From positions 3,906,001 to 3,970,000 of the forward strand of contig NZ_CP025546.1 of assembly GCF_003614435.1 (NCBI RefSeq): 64,000 nucleotides of DNA, read 5' to 3'. Source of the stretch: Mycobacterium paragordonae. Its GTDB lineage: Bacteria; Actinomycetota; Actinomycetes; Mycobacteriales; Mycobacteriaceae. This document shows, in pieces, positions 54,996-64,000 of this stretch. Positions within the stretch are counted from its first letter, which is position 1. Each line of letters opens with the position of its first letter. Below the pieces are notes generated by a model that made no database searches, was not told where the DNA came from, and saw nothing but the letters and a program-made list of their open reading frames with translations. Made by a program: the position numbers and the translations under genes.

Positions 54996-56450
54996 CTACC
55001 GGACCGCGGCGCGGACGGCGGCCGCGAAGGCGTCACCCCGTGCGGCATAACCGGTGAATTGGTCAAACGATGCGCCGGCCGGCGCGAGCAGCACCGTATC
55101 TCCGGGTTTGGCCAGGTCACGGGCGGCGGCAACGGCCGCGGTCATCACCCGAGCGCCGATATCCCCGTTATTCACTTGTGTCACATCAGTAACAGAAACC
55201 ACACCAGCCGCATCCATCCCAACATCCTCGCCTGTAACAACCTGTACGACGGGGACATCGGGCGCGTGTCGTGATAACGCCTCGGCAACCTCGGCACGAT
55301 CCCGCCCGAAAAGTACGGCCCCGACCAGGTGGGACGCGATGCGGGCCAGCTCGGCGTCCAGGGATGCGCCCTTGAGCAGGCCGCCGGCCAGCCACACGAC
55401 CCGGGGATAGGCCAGCACCGATGCCTGGGCGGCGTGCGGATTGGTGGCTTTGGAGTCGTCGACATAGGTGATGCCGTCGGCGACGGTCACGACCTCACAG
55501 CGGTGCCGCCCCAGCCGGAACGCCGCGATGGCGGTGGCGATCGCCTCGGGCGCCACGTCAACCGCACGCGCCAGCGCCGCGGCGGCCAGCGTGTTGAGCA
55601 CTCCGACCGGGCCCGGCACCGGTATCGACGTGACCGGCAGCAGCGGCAGGTCCGCGGCGAACGCCCGGTCGACCAGCTGCCCGTCGCGCACGCCGAGCTC
55701 GCCGGGCGCGGGTTCACCGAGCCGGAAGCCCACGCGGACGGCTGCCGGGGCGATGTCCAGCAGCGCCGCCGCCCGGCTGTCGTCCAGGCCGACGACCGCG
55801 ACGCGGCCGGTCAGCACCCGGGCCTTGGCGGCGGTGTAGTCGGCCATGGTGTGGTGCCAGTCCAGGTGGTCTTCGGCGATGTTGAGCACCACCCCCGCCT
55901 CGGGCCGCAGCGAGGGCGCCCAAAACAACTGGAAGCTGGACAGTTCCACCGCCAGCACGTCGGACGGCTGGTCCAGCACGTCGAGCACCGGGTCACCGAT
56001 GTTCCCGCACAGCTTGCTGCGCAGTCCCCCGGCGATCAGCATGTCGTGCAGCATCGAGGTGGTGGTGGTCTTGCCGTTCGTGCCGGTCACCACCAGCCAC
56101 CGTCGCGGTGGCCCGAAATGGCCGGCCGCGTCCAGTCGCCAGGCCAGCTCCACATCGCCCCAGATCGGCACTCCGGCCGCGGCGGCCGCCGCCAGCACCG
56201 GGGTGTCCGGCTGGAAACCGGGGCTGGTGACCACCAGCGCGTACCGGTCGATCTGCGCAATGGCGGTTACGGGGTCGGCGGTCCCGACGCCCGCCGCGGC
56301 GTGTGGGGCCAGCATCGCCGGGTCGTCGTCGCACAGCGTCGGCTCGGCCCCGAACCGGGCCAGCGTGGCCAGCACCGCGCGGCCGGTCACCCGGGCGCCG
56401 GCGATCAGGACGGGCGCACCAGGCGCCAACGGATCCAGCACGTCAGGCAC
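54996..56450 (-). CDS. murD: UDP-N-acetylmuramoylalanine-D-glutamate ligase MurD
   Basis: 484 residues from a GTG. ATP site [38 protein letters not shown]. Adds D-Glu. Overlaps mraY by 8 bases. Confidence 0.98.
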   Translation of the reverse strand: MPDVLDPLAPGAPVLIAGARVTGRAVLATLARFGAEPTLCDDDPAMLAPHAAAGVGTADPVTAIAQIDRYALVVTSPGFQPDTPVLAAAAAAGVPIWGDVELAWRLDAAGHFGPPRRWLVVTGTNGKTTTTSMLHDMLIAGGLRSKLCGNIGDPVLDVLDQPSDVLAVELSSFQLFWAPSLRPEAGVVLNIAEDHLDWHHTMADYTAAKARVLTGRVAVVGLDDSRAAALLDIAPAAVRVGFRLGEPAPGELGVRDGQLVDRAFAADLPLLPVTSIPVPGPVGVLNTLAAAALARAVDVAPEAIATAIAAFRLGRHRCEVVTVADGITYVDDSKATNPHAAQASVLAYPRVVWLAGGLLKGASLDAELARIASHLVGAVLFGRDRAEVAEALSRHAPDVPVVQVVTGEDVGMDAAGVVSVTDVTQVNNGDIGARVMTAAVAAARDLAKPGDTVLLAPAGASFDQFTGYAARGDAFAAAVRAAVR

Positions 56451-57522
56451 CGATCGTGGACAGCCACTCGCCGTAGAACAGGGCGACGCCCAGGCCGCAG
56501 CTGATCGCGGTGAGCAGCCAGAACCGGATTATCACCGTGGTTTCCGCCCAGCCGCCGAGCTCGAAATGGTGATGGAAGGGCGCCATCCGGAATACCCGGC
56601 GCCCGGTGGTCCGGAAGGCCAGGATCTGCAACACCACGGAGGTGACTTCGGCGACGAACAACGCTCCCAGCACGACGGCGAGGATCTCGGTGCGGCTGGT
56701 CACCGACAGTCCGGCGATGATGCCGCCCAATGCCAGCGACCCGGTGTCGCCCATGAAGATCTTGGCGGGCGCGGCGTTCCACCACAGGAACCCGATGCAG
56801 GCGCCGGCGGTGGCGGCCGCGATCAGCGCCAGGTCCAGCGGGTCGCGCACGTTGTAGCAGCCCAGGCCGGGCGCGGTGACGCAGGCGTTGCGGTACTGCC
56901 AGAAGGTGATCAGGACATAGGCGCCGGTGACCATCGCCATGCAGCCGGCGGCCAGGCCGTCCAGCCCGTCGGTGAAGTTCACCGCGTTCGACCAGGCGCT
57001 GACCACCACCACGCAGAACAACACGAAGAGCCCCGGGGCGAAGGTGACGGTAGCGATCTCACGTACGTAGGACAGATCCGCGCTGCCCGGTGTCAGGCCG
57101 GCGTTGTTGCGGAACTGCAGCACCAGCACGGCGAACAGCACCGCGGCGGTGATCTGCCCGACCGTCTTGGCCGTCTTGTTCAAGCCCAGGTTGCGTGACC
57201 GGCGGATCTTGATCAGGTCGTCGATGAACCCGACCCCGCCGAGGGCGGTGGCCAGGCCCAGCACGCACAGACCCGTCGCCGAGATCCCCTCGCCGTCGAA
57301 GGCCAGCCCGAACAGGTGGGTGCCCAGGTAGCCGGCCCAGATACCGGCCAGGATCGCCACCCCGCCCATCGAGGGCGTGCCCCGCTTGGTGTGGTGGCTG
57401 GGTGGGCCGTCCTCGCGGATCTGGTGACCGAATCCCTGCCGGGTGAACAGCCGGATGAGCGCCGGGGTCAGCAGGATGGACACGGTCACCGCGATGGCGA
57501 CGGCGATCAGGATCTGCCTCAC
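56443..57522 (-). CDS. mraY: Phospho-MurNAc-pentapeptide translocase MraY (MurX)
   Basis: 359 residues, about ten membrane segments. [21 protein letters not shown], the active-site region [12 protein letters not shown] and the HHH motif [13 protein letters not shown]. Makes lipid I on decaprenyl phosphate. Called murX in M. tuberculosis. Overlaps murF by 4 bases. Confidence 0.98.
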   Translation of the reverse strand: MRQILIAVAIAVTVSILLTPALIRLFTRQGFGHQIREDGPPSHHTKRGTPSMGGVAILAGIWAGYLGTHLFGLAFDGEGISATGLCVLGLATALGGVGFIDDLIKIRRSRNLGLNKTAKTVGQITAAVLFAVLVLQFRNNAGLTPGSADLSYVREIATVTFAPGLFVLFCVVVVSAWSNAVNFTDGLDGLAAGCMAMVTGAYVLITFWQYRNACVTAPGLGCYNVRDPLDLALIAAATAGACIGFLWWNAAPAKIFMGDTGSLALGGIIAGLSVTSRTEILAVVLGALFVAEVTSVVLQILAFRTTGRRVFRMAPFHHHFELGGWAETTVIIRFWLLTAISCGLGVALFYGEWLSTIGA

Positions 57523-59039
57523 GGGCGCGCCGCTCCCTTGCGGCCGGCATCGTCTGCGATCAGCGCGTCGGCCAGCGCCCCCAACCCGGCCGAGTTGGAC
57601 GCCTTGACCAAGACCACGTCTCCGGGTCGCAGCTCATCACGCAACAGGGAGAGGGCGGCGGTCGCGTCGACTACGTTGACGACCTCCTCCCCCCACGAGC
57701 CCTCCATCACCGCACCCTGGTGCATGGCGCTCATCGACCTCCCGGTTCCCACGACAACGAGTCGAGACACATCTAATCGCACCGCCAGCCGGCCGATGCG
57801 GTCGTGCTCGGTTATTGCATCCTCGCCGAGCTCGGCCATCTCCCCCAGCACCGCCCAGCTGCGCCGCGGATGTTCGTCACCGTGCGCGATCCAGGCGAGG
57901 GCCTGCAGACCGGCCCGCATCGAGTCGGGGTTGGCGTTGTAGGCGTCGTCGATGACGGTGACACCGTCGGCGCGGGTGCTCACGTGCATGCGGTGACGCG
58001 ACACCGGGCCCGCCGCCGCCAGCGCCGCCGCGACCTGTTCGACGCTCGCCCCGCACTCGAGGCCCACGGCGGCCGCGCACAGCGCGTTGCTGACCTGATG
58101 GTCGCCGTAGACGGCAAGGTGGACGTCGGCTTCGGCGGGGCCGGCGTGCAGGGTGAACTGCGGCCTGGCCACCTCGTCGAGTGACACCGGACCGGCCCAC
58201 ACGTCGCCTCCGGAATTCTCAGATCTTTCATTGCGACTCACCCGGACCACCCGGGCCGCGGTCACGTCGGCCATCGCGGCCACCATCGGATCGTCGGCGT
58301 TCAGGATGACTACACCGGATGGCGGAACAGATTGCGGCAGTTCGGATTTGGCCTGGGCGATGATCTCCCGGGAGCCGAACTCGCCCAGGTGGGCGGTGCC
58401 GACGTTGAGCACGACACCGATCGACGGCGTCGCGATGTCGGCCAGCGCGGCGATATTGCCGGGGTGGCGCGCCGACATCTCCAGAATCAGGAAATCGGTG
58501 TCCCGCGTTGCCCGCAGCACCGTCCAGGGATGACCCAGTTCGTTGTTGAACGAACCCGGCGGCGCGATCACCTCGCCCAGCGGCCGCAGCACCGCGGCCA
58601 CCAGGTCCTTGGTGGACGTCTTGCCCGACGACCCGGTGATCCCGATGATCGTCAGCCCTCCGGCCGCGAGTTCGGCGGCCACCGCCTTGGCCAGCTTGGC
58701 CAGCGCGGCCAGTACCGCGGCACCCGAGCCGTCGGCGTCGTGCTCGAGTACCGAGGCCCGATCGTCCTGTGCCGCTTGCGGTTTGACGACGATCGCGGGT
58801 ACGCCGACCGGCCGGGCGGCCAGCACCGCCACCGCACCGGCGGCCACCGCCGATACGGCGTGGTCGTGCCCGTCGACGCGGGCGCCGGGCAGGGCCAGGA
58901 ACAGTCCGCCCGGGCCGATGGCGCGCGAGTCGAATTCCACCGAACCGGTGACGCGGGTGGCTGCCGCCTGCTGCGGGGTGATGTCGGCCAGGGTGCCGCC
59001 GACGATGTCGGCGATCTGGGCCACGGTCAGGTCGATCAC
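57519..59039 (-). CDS. murF: UDP-MurNAc-tripeptide-D-Ala-D-Ala ligase MurF
   Basis: 506 residues. ATP site [40 protein letters not shown] and [18 protein letters not shown]. Overlaps murE and mraY by 4 bases on each side. Confidence 0.98.
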   Translation of the reverse strand: MIDLTVAQIADIVGGTLADITPQQAAATRVTGSVEFDSRAIGPGGLFLALPGARVDGHDHAVSAVAAGAVAVLAARPVGVPAIVVKPQAAQDDRASVLEHDADGSGAAVLAALAKLAKAVAAELAAGGLTIIGITGSSGKTSTKDLVAAVLRPLGEVIAPPGSFNNELGHPWTVLRATRDTDFLILEMSARHPGNIAALADIATPSIGVVLNVGTAHLGEFGSREIIAQAKSELPQSVPPSGVVILNADDPMVAAMADVTAARVVRVSRNERSENSGGDVWAGPVSLDEVARPQFTLHAGPAEADVHLAVYGDHQVSNALCAAAVGLECGASVEQVAAALAAAGPVSRHRMHVSTRADGVTVIDDAYNANPDSMRAGLQALAWIAHGDEHPRRSWAVLGEMAELGEDAITEHDRIGRLAVRLDVSRLVVVGTGRSMSAMHQGAVMEGSWGEEVVNVVDATAALSLLRDELRPGDVVLVKASNSAGLGALADALIADDAGRKGAARP

Positions 59040-60637
59040 GCTCGACCTCCCAAAGCCTCGAGAGCCGCGGCCAGTTCCACCCGGTCATCGAACGGACGCA
59101 CCTCGTCGGCGCTGCGCTGACCGGTCTCATGGCCCTTGCCGGCGATCAGCACCACGTCCCCGGGGCCGGCCCAGCCGACCGCGTGGCGGATCGCCTGTTG
59201 CCGGTCGGCGATCTCGACCAGCTCGGCTCGTGAGCCGGCTTCCTTTGCGCCCGCCAGGATTTCGCTGCGGATGGCGGCGGGATCCTCGCTGCGCGGGTTG
59301 TCGTCGGTGACGACGACGAGGTCGGCGAGTTCGGCGGCCACCGCGCCCATCGGTGCCCGCTTGCCCGGGTCGCGGTCACCGCCGGCGCCGAACACCACCG
59401 CCAGGCGGCGCCCCGGCTGCACCAGGGTGGTGAGCACCGCGCGCAGCGCACCCGGCTTGTGCGCGTAGTCGACCAGCGCGAGGAAGCCCTGGCCGCGGTC
59501 GACCTGCTCGAGCCGCCCCGGCACCCGGGTCTCCCGCAGGCCCGTCGCCGCTTGCGCGGGCGAAACTCCGACCTCATTCAGAATTGCCAGAGCCACAAGG
59601 CAATTCGCGATGTTGTAGTGACCCGGCAGATTGATGCCGACGCGGTGCTCGGCGCCGGCGGGATCGACGGCGGTGAATTCCTGACCGGCCGGACCGCTGG
59701 GCGTGACGTCATAGGCGCGCCAGTGCGCCGGCTCCCCGGTGACGCTGACGGTGATCGCGTCACCCGCCCGCTCCGCCATCGCACGACCGGCCTCGTCGTC
59801 GACGCACACCACGACCCGGTGGGCACGCAGGGCCGAGGCGGGGTCGAACAACAGGGCCTTGGCCTCGAAGTAGTCGGCCATGGTCGGGTGGAAGTCGAGG
59901 TGGTCGCGCGACAGATTGGTGAATCCGCCGACGGCGAACTCGGTGCCGTCCACCCGGCCCAAAGCCAGCGCGTGACTGGACACCTCCATCACGACGGTGT
60001 CGACGCCGCGCTCGGCCATGGCTGCGAACAGCGCCTGCAACGCGGGGGCCTCCGGCGTAGTCAGCGCGCTGGGTATGTCGACGCCGTCGATGCGGATACC
60101 GATGGTGCCGACCAGACCCGCGACCCGACCGCCGGCCCGCAGACCCGCTTCGACCAGGTATGTCGTGGTGGTCTTGCCCGAGGTGCCGGTGATGCCGACG
60201 ACGGTGACCCGGTCCGACGGGCGGCCGTACACGGTCGCGGCCAGCCCGCCGAGCACGCTGCGCGGCGCCGGATGCACCAGCACCGGCACCGTCGTCGCGT
60301 GCGCACCCATCGCGGCGACCCCGTCGGCGTCGGTGAGCACCGCCACGGCACCGCGCCCGATGGCGTCGCCGGCATAGCGCGCGCCGTGCGTGGTGGCGCC
60401 CGGCAGAGCGGCGAACAGGTCACCGGGCTGCACGTCCTGAGCCCGCAATGTCACGCCGGTCACCGACACGTCGCCGGTGCACGTCGCTCCGATCTGCGCG
60501 GCCAGCACAGTCAGCGGGACGCCGACGATGGTGCGAGGCCGTAACCCGGTGGGCATCGACTCCGCCACGGGCACCACCTCCGTCCGGCCGCGGATATTCC
60601 AGAGATCGCTCGGCCTTGACACCCTACCCAGCGGCAC
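59036..60637 (-). CDS. murE: UDP-MurNAc-tripeptide synthetase MurE (meso-DAP adding)
   Basis: 533 residues from the GTG at 60637. ATP site [27 protein letters not shown] and the diaminopimelate-specific DNPRSEDP, so the wall peptide carries meso-DAP. The N-terminal 30 residues are variable, and a GTG at 60622 is an alternative start. 86 bases after the PE_PGRS gene. Confidence 0.97.
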   Translation of the reverse strand: MPLGRVSRPSDLWNIRGRTEVVPVAESMPTGLRPRTIVGVPLTVLAAQIGATCTGDVSVTGVTLRAQDVQPGDLFAALPGATTHGARYAGDAIGRGAVAVLTDADGVAAMGAHATTVPVLVHPAPRSVLGGLAATVYGRPSDRVTVVGITGTSGKTTTTYLVEAGLRAGGRVAGLVGTIGIRIDGVDIPSALTTPEAPALQALFAAMAERGVDTVVMEVSSHALALGRVDGTEFAVGGFTNLSRDHLDFHPTMADYFEAKALLFDPASALRAHRVVVCVDDEAGRAMAERAGDAITVSVTGEPAHWRAYDVTPSGPAGQEFTAVDPAGAEHRVGINLPGHYNIANCLVALAILNEVGVSPAQAATGLRETRVPGRLEQVDRGQGFLALVDYAHKPGALRAVLTTLVQPGRRLAVVFGAGGDRDPGKRAPMGAVAAELADLVVVTDDNPRSEDPAAIRSEILAGAKEAGSRAELVEIADRQQAIRHAVGWAGPGDVVLIAGKGHETGQRSADEVRPFDDRVELAAALEALGGRA

Positions 60638-60723
60638 CCGTTCACCATGCAGAGCCGCGCCCGGGCGGGAACGGCTTCACTCTCGCGGTGAGCCCCGACC
60701 ACGGATCGGTGCGCGCTCCGGAG

Positions 60724-62367
60724 CTACGGGACCCCGTCCACCCCGCTAGCACCGAGCAACAACCCGCCGGTGCCACCGGTGCCGCCGGCGCCGCCGTTGT
60801 TGCCGTTGCCTCCGTTGCCGCCGTTGCCGAAGAACGTCTGGACGAAAGCGCCCTGGGAGATTGCCCCGACGTTGCCGCCGTTGCCGCCGGCGGACGGTCC
60901 GACGCCTTGGCCGGCGTTGCCGCCGTTCCCGCCTAGTCCAACGGTCAACAGGCCGCCCGAGTTGCCACCCGCGCCGCCGTGGCCGCCGGCTGCAGCGAGG
61001 CTGTTGCCACCCGCACCACCGAGACCTCCGGCGCCCAGGCCGGCGAGGAGGAGGCCCTGGCCGCCCGCCCCGCCGGCGCCGCCCGTCCCGGCGACACTGA
61101 AGCCGCCCCCGCCGCCCAAGCCGCCGACACCGAAACCTGCGACCGCGGCGCCGATGCCACCGACGCCGCCCGCGCCACCGGCGCCACCCATGTTCGCGCT
61201 ACCACCGAGGCTGCCGGCACCGCCGACGCCCACACCCAGGACCGCAGCGCCGGTGCCGCCCGCGCCGGCGGCACCGCCCCCGGCGGCGCCGAAGCCGCCC
61301 ATTCCACTGGCACCGCCTTGGGCGTAGCCGAGCAGCACGCCGGACACGCCGCCGTCGCCCCCTGCCCCGCCGACGCCGGCAGCCGAAGAGGCCGCGCCAC
61401 CGGCTCCTCCAGCTCCGCCGAGACCGAAGAAGTAACCACCACCGGCGCCGCCCGCTCCACCGCCACCGCCCCCTGCCGTGCCCGCCCCACCGACGCCGCC
61501 GGCTCCGCCCACGCTGAAGAGCAGCCCGCTGGCGCCTCCGCCGGCGCCGCCAGCACCGCCGGTGCCACCGAAACCGCCTGTTCCGCCGGCGCCACCAACG
61601 GCTATGAGCCTTCCGCCGGTCCCTCCCGCGCCGCCGACCCCACCAGTTCCAGTGGCGGAGTCCCCACCCGCCCCGCCGTTGCCGCCCCATCCGATCAAAG
61701 TCGCGTTGCCGCCGGCCCCACCGGTCCCGCCAATGGCACCCAGGAGGTTGACCGCTCCCGCAGCACCGCCGCTACCGCCGCTGCCGATCAGCCACCCGCC
61801 GTTGCCGCCGCCCCCGCCGGACCCACCCAGGTAGCCGGTACCCCCCGCTCCGCCGTTGCCGATCAATCCCGCAGCACCACCGCTGCCGCCATTCTGCGCA
61901 GTGGCCCCGCTGGTGAAGCTGAAGCCGTTGCCCCCGTTGCCGATCAGCAGCCCGCCCGCACCGCCATTAGGGCTCGCCGCCGTCCCGTTGGCGCCGTTAC
62001 CGATCAACGGACGCCCCAGCAACGCCTGGGTGGGCGCGTTCACCACGCTCAGGACACCGACTTCCAGTGCCTGCAGCGGCGAGGCGCCGGCGGCGTCGGC
62101 CGCCGCGTACGCGCCGCCGGCCGCATTCAGCGTCTGGAGGAAACTCTGATGAAACTCCGCGGCGGCCGCGCTCAGTGACTGATATTGGGCGCCATAATTG
62201 CTGAATAGCGCGGTGACGGCCGCCGATATCTCGTCAGCGCCGGCCGCGAGCACCTGGGTGGTCGAGGCCGCGGCAGCCGCATTCGCGCTGTTCAGCGTGG
62301 TACCGATGCGAGCCACCTGCTGCGTAGCTGTTCCCAGCGCTTCCGGAACAACATTTACAAACGACAT
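60724..62367 (-). CDS. PE_PGRS-family protein
   Basis: 547 residues from the ATG at 62367 (GGAGA upstream). N-terminal PE domain (about 1-95: [20 protein letters not shown] onward), a linker [19 protein letters not shown], then a PGRS domain of about 400 residues of GGXGG repeats (GGAGGxGG, GNGGNGG). Probably type VII (ESX-5) exported and surface associated by family. Inserted between pbpB and murE. Limited to some slow-growing mycobacteria. Confidence 0.95.
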   Translation of the reverse strand: MSFVNVVPEALGTATQQVARIGTTLNSANAAAAASTTQVLAAGADEISAAVTALFSNYGAQYQSLSAAAAEFHQSFLQTLNAAGGAYAAADAAGASPLQALEVGVLSVVNAPTQALLGRPLIGNGANGTAASPNGGAGGLLIGNGGNGFSFTSGATAQNGGSGGAAGLIGNGGAGGTGYLGGSGGGGGNGGWLIGSGGSGGAAGAVNLLGAIGGTGGAGGNATLIGWGGNGGAGGDSATGTGGVGGAGGTGGRLIAVGGAGGTGGFGGTGGAGGAGGGASGLLFSVGGAGGVGGAGTAGGGGGGAGGAGGGYFFGLGGAGGAGGAASSAAGVGGAGGDGGVSGVLLGYAQGGASGMGGFGAAGGGAAGAGGTGAAVLGVGVGGAGSLGGSANMGGAGGAGGVGGIGAAVAGFGVGGLGGGGGFSVAGTGGAGGAGGQGLLLAGLGAGGLGGAGGNSLAAAGGHGGAGGNSGGLLTVGLGGNGGNAGQGVGPSAGGNGGNVGAISQGAFVQTFFGNGGNGGNGNNGGAGGTGGTGGLLLGASGVDGVP

Positions 62368-62500
62368 CAAACGTCTCCTGCCTCGGCCACGGGTAAGCGG
62401 CTGCAATTATGCAGAGTTCAGGAGAATTCGTGCGGACATTCGCCGAAAGGTCGTAATACTTTCAGCATACTTTCAGCGAAGCGTTTGGGCGGCTCGGTCG

Positions 62501-64000
62501 CTACATCGCCTGCAGCGTCAGCGGCGGTCCGGGATCGGGCGACAGCGGCACGTTCTCCCGCTGCATCAGCCAGCCCGCGATGTTGTGGAACAACGGCGCC
62601 GCGGAGTGCCCCGGCGTGCCGTCGGCGTTGCGTTGCGGGTTGTCCATCATGATCCCGATGACGTAGCGGGGATTGTCGACGGTGGCCATGCCGGCGAAGG
62701 TAATCCAGTAGACGTCGTCGAAGTAGCAGCCGCAGCCGGGGTTGATCTGCTGGGCGGTGCCGGTCTTGCCGGCCATCTGGTAGCCCGGCACCGCGGCCGC
62801 CGGCCCGGTGCCCTGCTGGTAGCCCATCGGGTCCTGCTGCACGACTGCCCGCAGCATCTGGCGCACGGTCTGGGCGGTCTGCGCCGATACGACCCGCACG
62901 CCTTCCGGACGCGGCTCTTCGGTGCGTGAGCCGTCGGCCGCGACGGTGGCCTTGAGGATCCGCGGCGGGATCCGCACCCCGTCGTTGGCGATGGCCTGGT
63001 ACATGCCCGCCATCTGCAGCAGGGTCATCGAAACACCTTGTCCGATTGGGAGATTGGAGAAGGTACTGCCCGACCACTGGTCGATCGGTGGCACCAGGCC
63101 GGCGCTTTCACCGGGCAGTCCGACGCCGGTGCGCTGGCCCAGTCCGAACTTGCGGACCATGTCGTAGAAGCGCTCCGGGCCCACCCGCTGCGCCAGCATC
63201 AGGGTGCCGACGTTGGAGGACTTTCCGAAGACGCCGGTGGTGGTGTACGGCATCACGCCGTGGTCCCACGCGTCGTGCACGGTGACACCGCCCATGGAGA
63301 TCGTCCCGGGCACCTGCAGCACCTCGTCGGGGTTGGACAGGCCGTATTCGATGACCGAGGACGCGGTGATGATCTTGTTGACCGAGCCGGGTTCGAAGGG
63401 TGAGGACACCGGCAGGTTGCCCAGTTGCCGCTCGCCCTGACGCCCGATGTCCTGCGACGGGTCAAAGGTGTTGTCGTTGGCCATGGCCAGCACTTCGCCG
63501 GTCTTGGCGTCGAGCACCACCGCGGAGACGGTGTGGGCTCCCGACACGTTCTTGGCCTGCTGCACCTGCTGCTGGACGTAGAACTGGATGTCGTCGTCGA
63601 GAGTCAGCTGGATGGTGGAACCGTGCACGGCCTTGTGGCGGTTGCGGTAACTGCCGGGGATGACGACACCGTCGGAACCGCGGTCGTAGGTCACCGAACC
63701 GTCGGTGCCGGCCAGCATGGCGTCCAGGGAGTCCTCGAGGCCCAGCAGCCCGTGGCCGTCCCAGTCGATGCCGCCGACGATGTTGGCCGCCAACGAACCG
63801 CCCGGGTACTGCCGGAGGTCCTGGCGTTCCGAACCGACCTCGGGATATTTGGCCGAAATCGCATGGGCAACAGCAGGTTCGACGTTGCGTGCCAGATAGA
63901 CGAACGTTTCGTTGCTCTGCAACTTCTTGAGCAGGGTCGCCGCGTCGGGCTTGTTGTTCAGCTTGCCCGCGACGTCCTTGGCCATGTCCTTGAGCCGCTG
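62501..64000 (-). CDS. pbpB: Penicillin-binding protein 3 / FtsI (PbpB), 5' end cut by window
   Basis: Division transpeptidase; the N-terminus and membrane anchor lie outside the window. Visible are the pedestal domain and the transpeptidase domain with active-site SVNK in FEPGSVNKIITASS, SSN in FGKSSNVGTLM and KTGT in YQMAGKTGTAQQ. Partner of FtsW. First visible gene of the leftward dcw cluster. Confidence 0.97.
   Translation of the reverse strand, partial: QRLKDMAKDVAGKLNNKPDAATLLKKLQSNETFVYLARNVEPAVAHAISAKYPEVGSERQDLRQYPGGSLAANIVGGIDWDGHGLLGLEDSLDAMLAGTDGSVTYDRGSDGVVIPGSYRNRHKAVHGSTIQLTLDDDIQFYVQQQVQQAKNVSGAHTVSAVVLDAKTGEVLAMANDNTFDPSQDIGRQGERQLGNLPVSSPFEPGSVNKIITASSVIEYGLSNPDEVLQVPGTISMGGVTVHDAWDHGVMPYTTTGVFGKSSNVGTLMLAQRVGPERFYDMVRKFGLGQRTGVGLPGESAGLVPPIDQWSGSTFSNLPIGQGVSMTLLQMAGMYQAIANDGVRIPPRILKATVAADGSRTEEPRPEGVRVVSAQTAQTVRQMLRAVVQQDPMGYQQGTGPAAAVPGYQMAGKTGTAQQINPGCGCYFDDVYWITFAGMATVDNPRYVIGIMMDNPQRNADGTPGHSAAPLFHNIAGWLMQRENVPLSPDPGPPLTLQAM

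Noticed and set aside
60900-61950. Repeat pattern resembling a CRISPR or tandem array
   Set aside because: The repeats are irregular GGAGGC-type codon repeats in the PGRS reading frame, with no constant repeat/spacer unit.
60770-62178. Proline- and alanine-rich plus-strand frames opposite the PE_PGRS gene
   Set aside because: Reverse complement of GGX repeats; no start signals and no independent coding pattern.

Overview
The window is chromosomal DNA of a high-GC mycobacterium, probably a slow grower. It carries the mycobacterial division and cell-wall (dcw) cluster in order pbpB-(PE_PGRS)-murE-murF-mraY-murD-ftsW-murG-murC-ftsQ-ftsZ-yfiH-yggS-sepF-yggT-wag31. A PE_PGRS gene between pbpB and murE is the arrangement seen around M. 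tuberculosis PE_PGRS38 (established knowledge). The species cannot be named from the sequence.

Layout. (1) 1-1.35 kb: chromosomal M20 peptidase (cut by the window edge), a 56-bp tandem repeat and tRNA-Leu(GAG). (2) 1,334-43,204: an integrated mobile element of about 41.9 kb, bounded by a perfect 19-bp direct repeat that copies the tRNA 3' end. (3) 43.2-64 kb: the chromosomal backbone resumes with a phosphoribosyltransferase, a small membrane protein and the dcw cluster, ending inside pbpB.

The element has the core of an actinomycete integrative and conjugative element (AICE) at its left end: large serine integrase, a small protein in the xis position, RepSA-like rolling-circle initiator, FtsK/TraSA-like DNA translocase, SCO3933-type small regulator, a divergent HTH regulator, a Nudix protein (compare Pif of pSAM2) and an HD-domain protein. 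A vapBC toxin-antitoxin pair sits at the extreme right end. Between them lie about 33 kb of cargo: three Baeyer-Villiger-type monooxygenases with a LipR-like esterase, a diiron protein and an SDR in one operon; an operon of P450, transglutaminase-like protein, CoA ligase and acyl-CoA dehydrogenase; a complete class I CYP153 alkane-hydroxylase set (P450, ferredoxin reductase, ferredoxin, divergent AraC regulator); NDMA-type alcohol dehydrogenase; a second CoA ligase; an SCP2 protein; thioesterases; and several TetR regulators. The likely overall role (inference) is uptake of alkane or ketone-like hydrophobic carbon into beta-oxidation, by terminal oxidation (CYP153, ADH, CoA ligase) and by subterminal oxidation (ketone, BVMO ester, esterase). 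The content also resembles an enlarged M. tuberculosis mymA operon.

The element is a mosaic. It holds an intact IS110-family insertion, a decayed IS110 fragment, a decayed IS1380 fragment, a broken transglutaminase-like gene, a thiolase-like gene whose catalytic middle is missing, and a thioesterase that has apparently lost its start codon. The most unusual observation is that the integrase gene runs through its own attachment core. Its last codons are antisense to the tRNA 3' end, so excision should swap its stop codon for a 14-residue extension. The reconstructed attP also has inverted 7-bp arms around the core.
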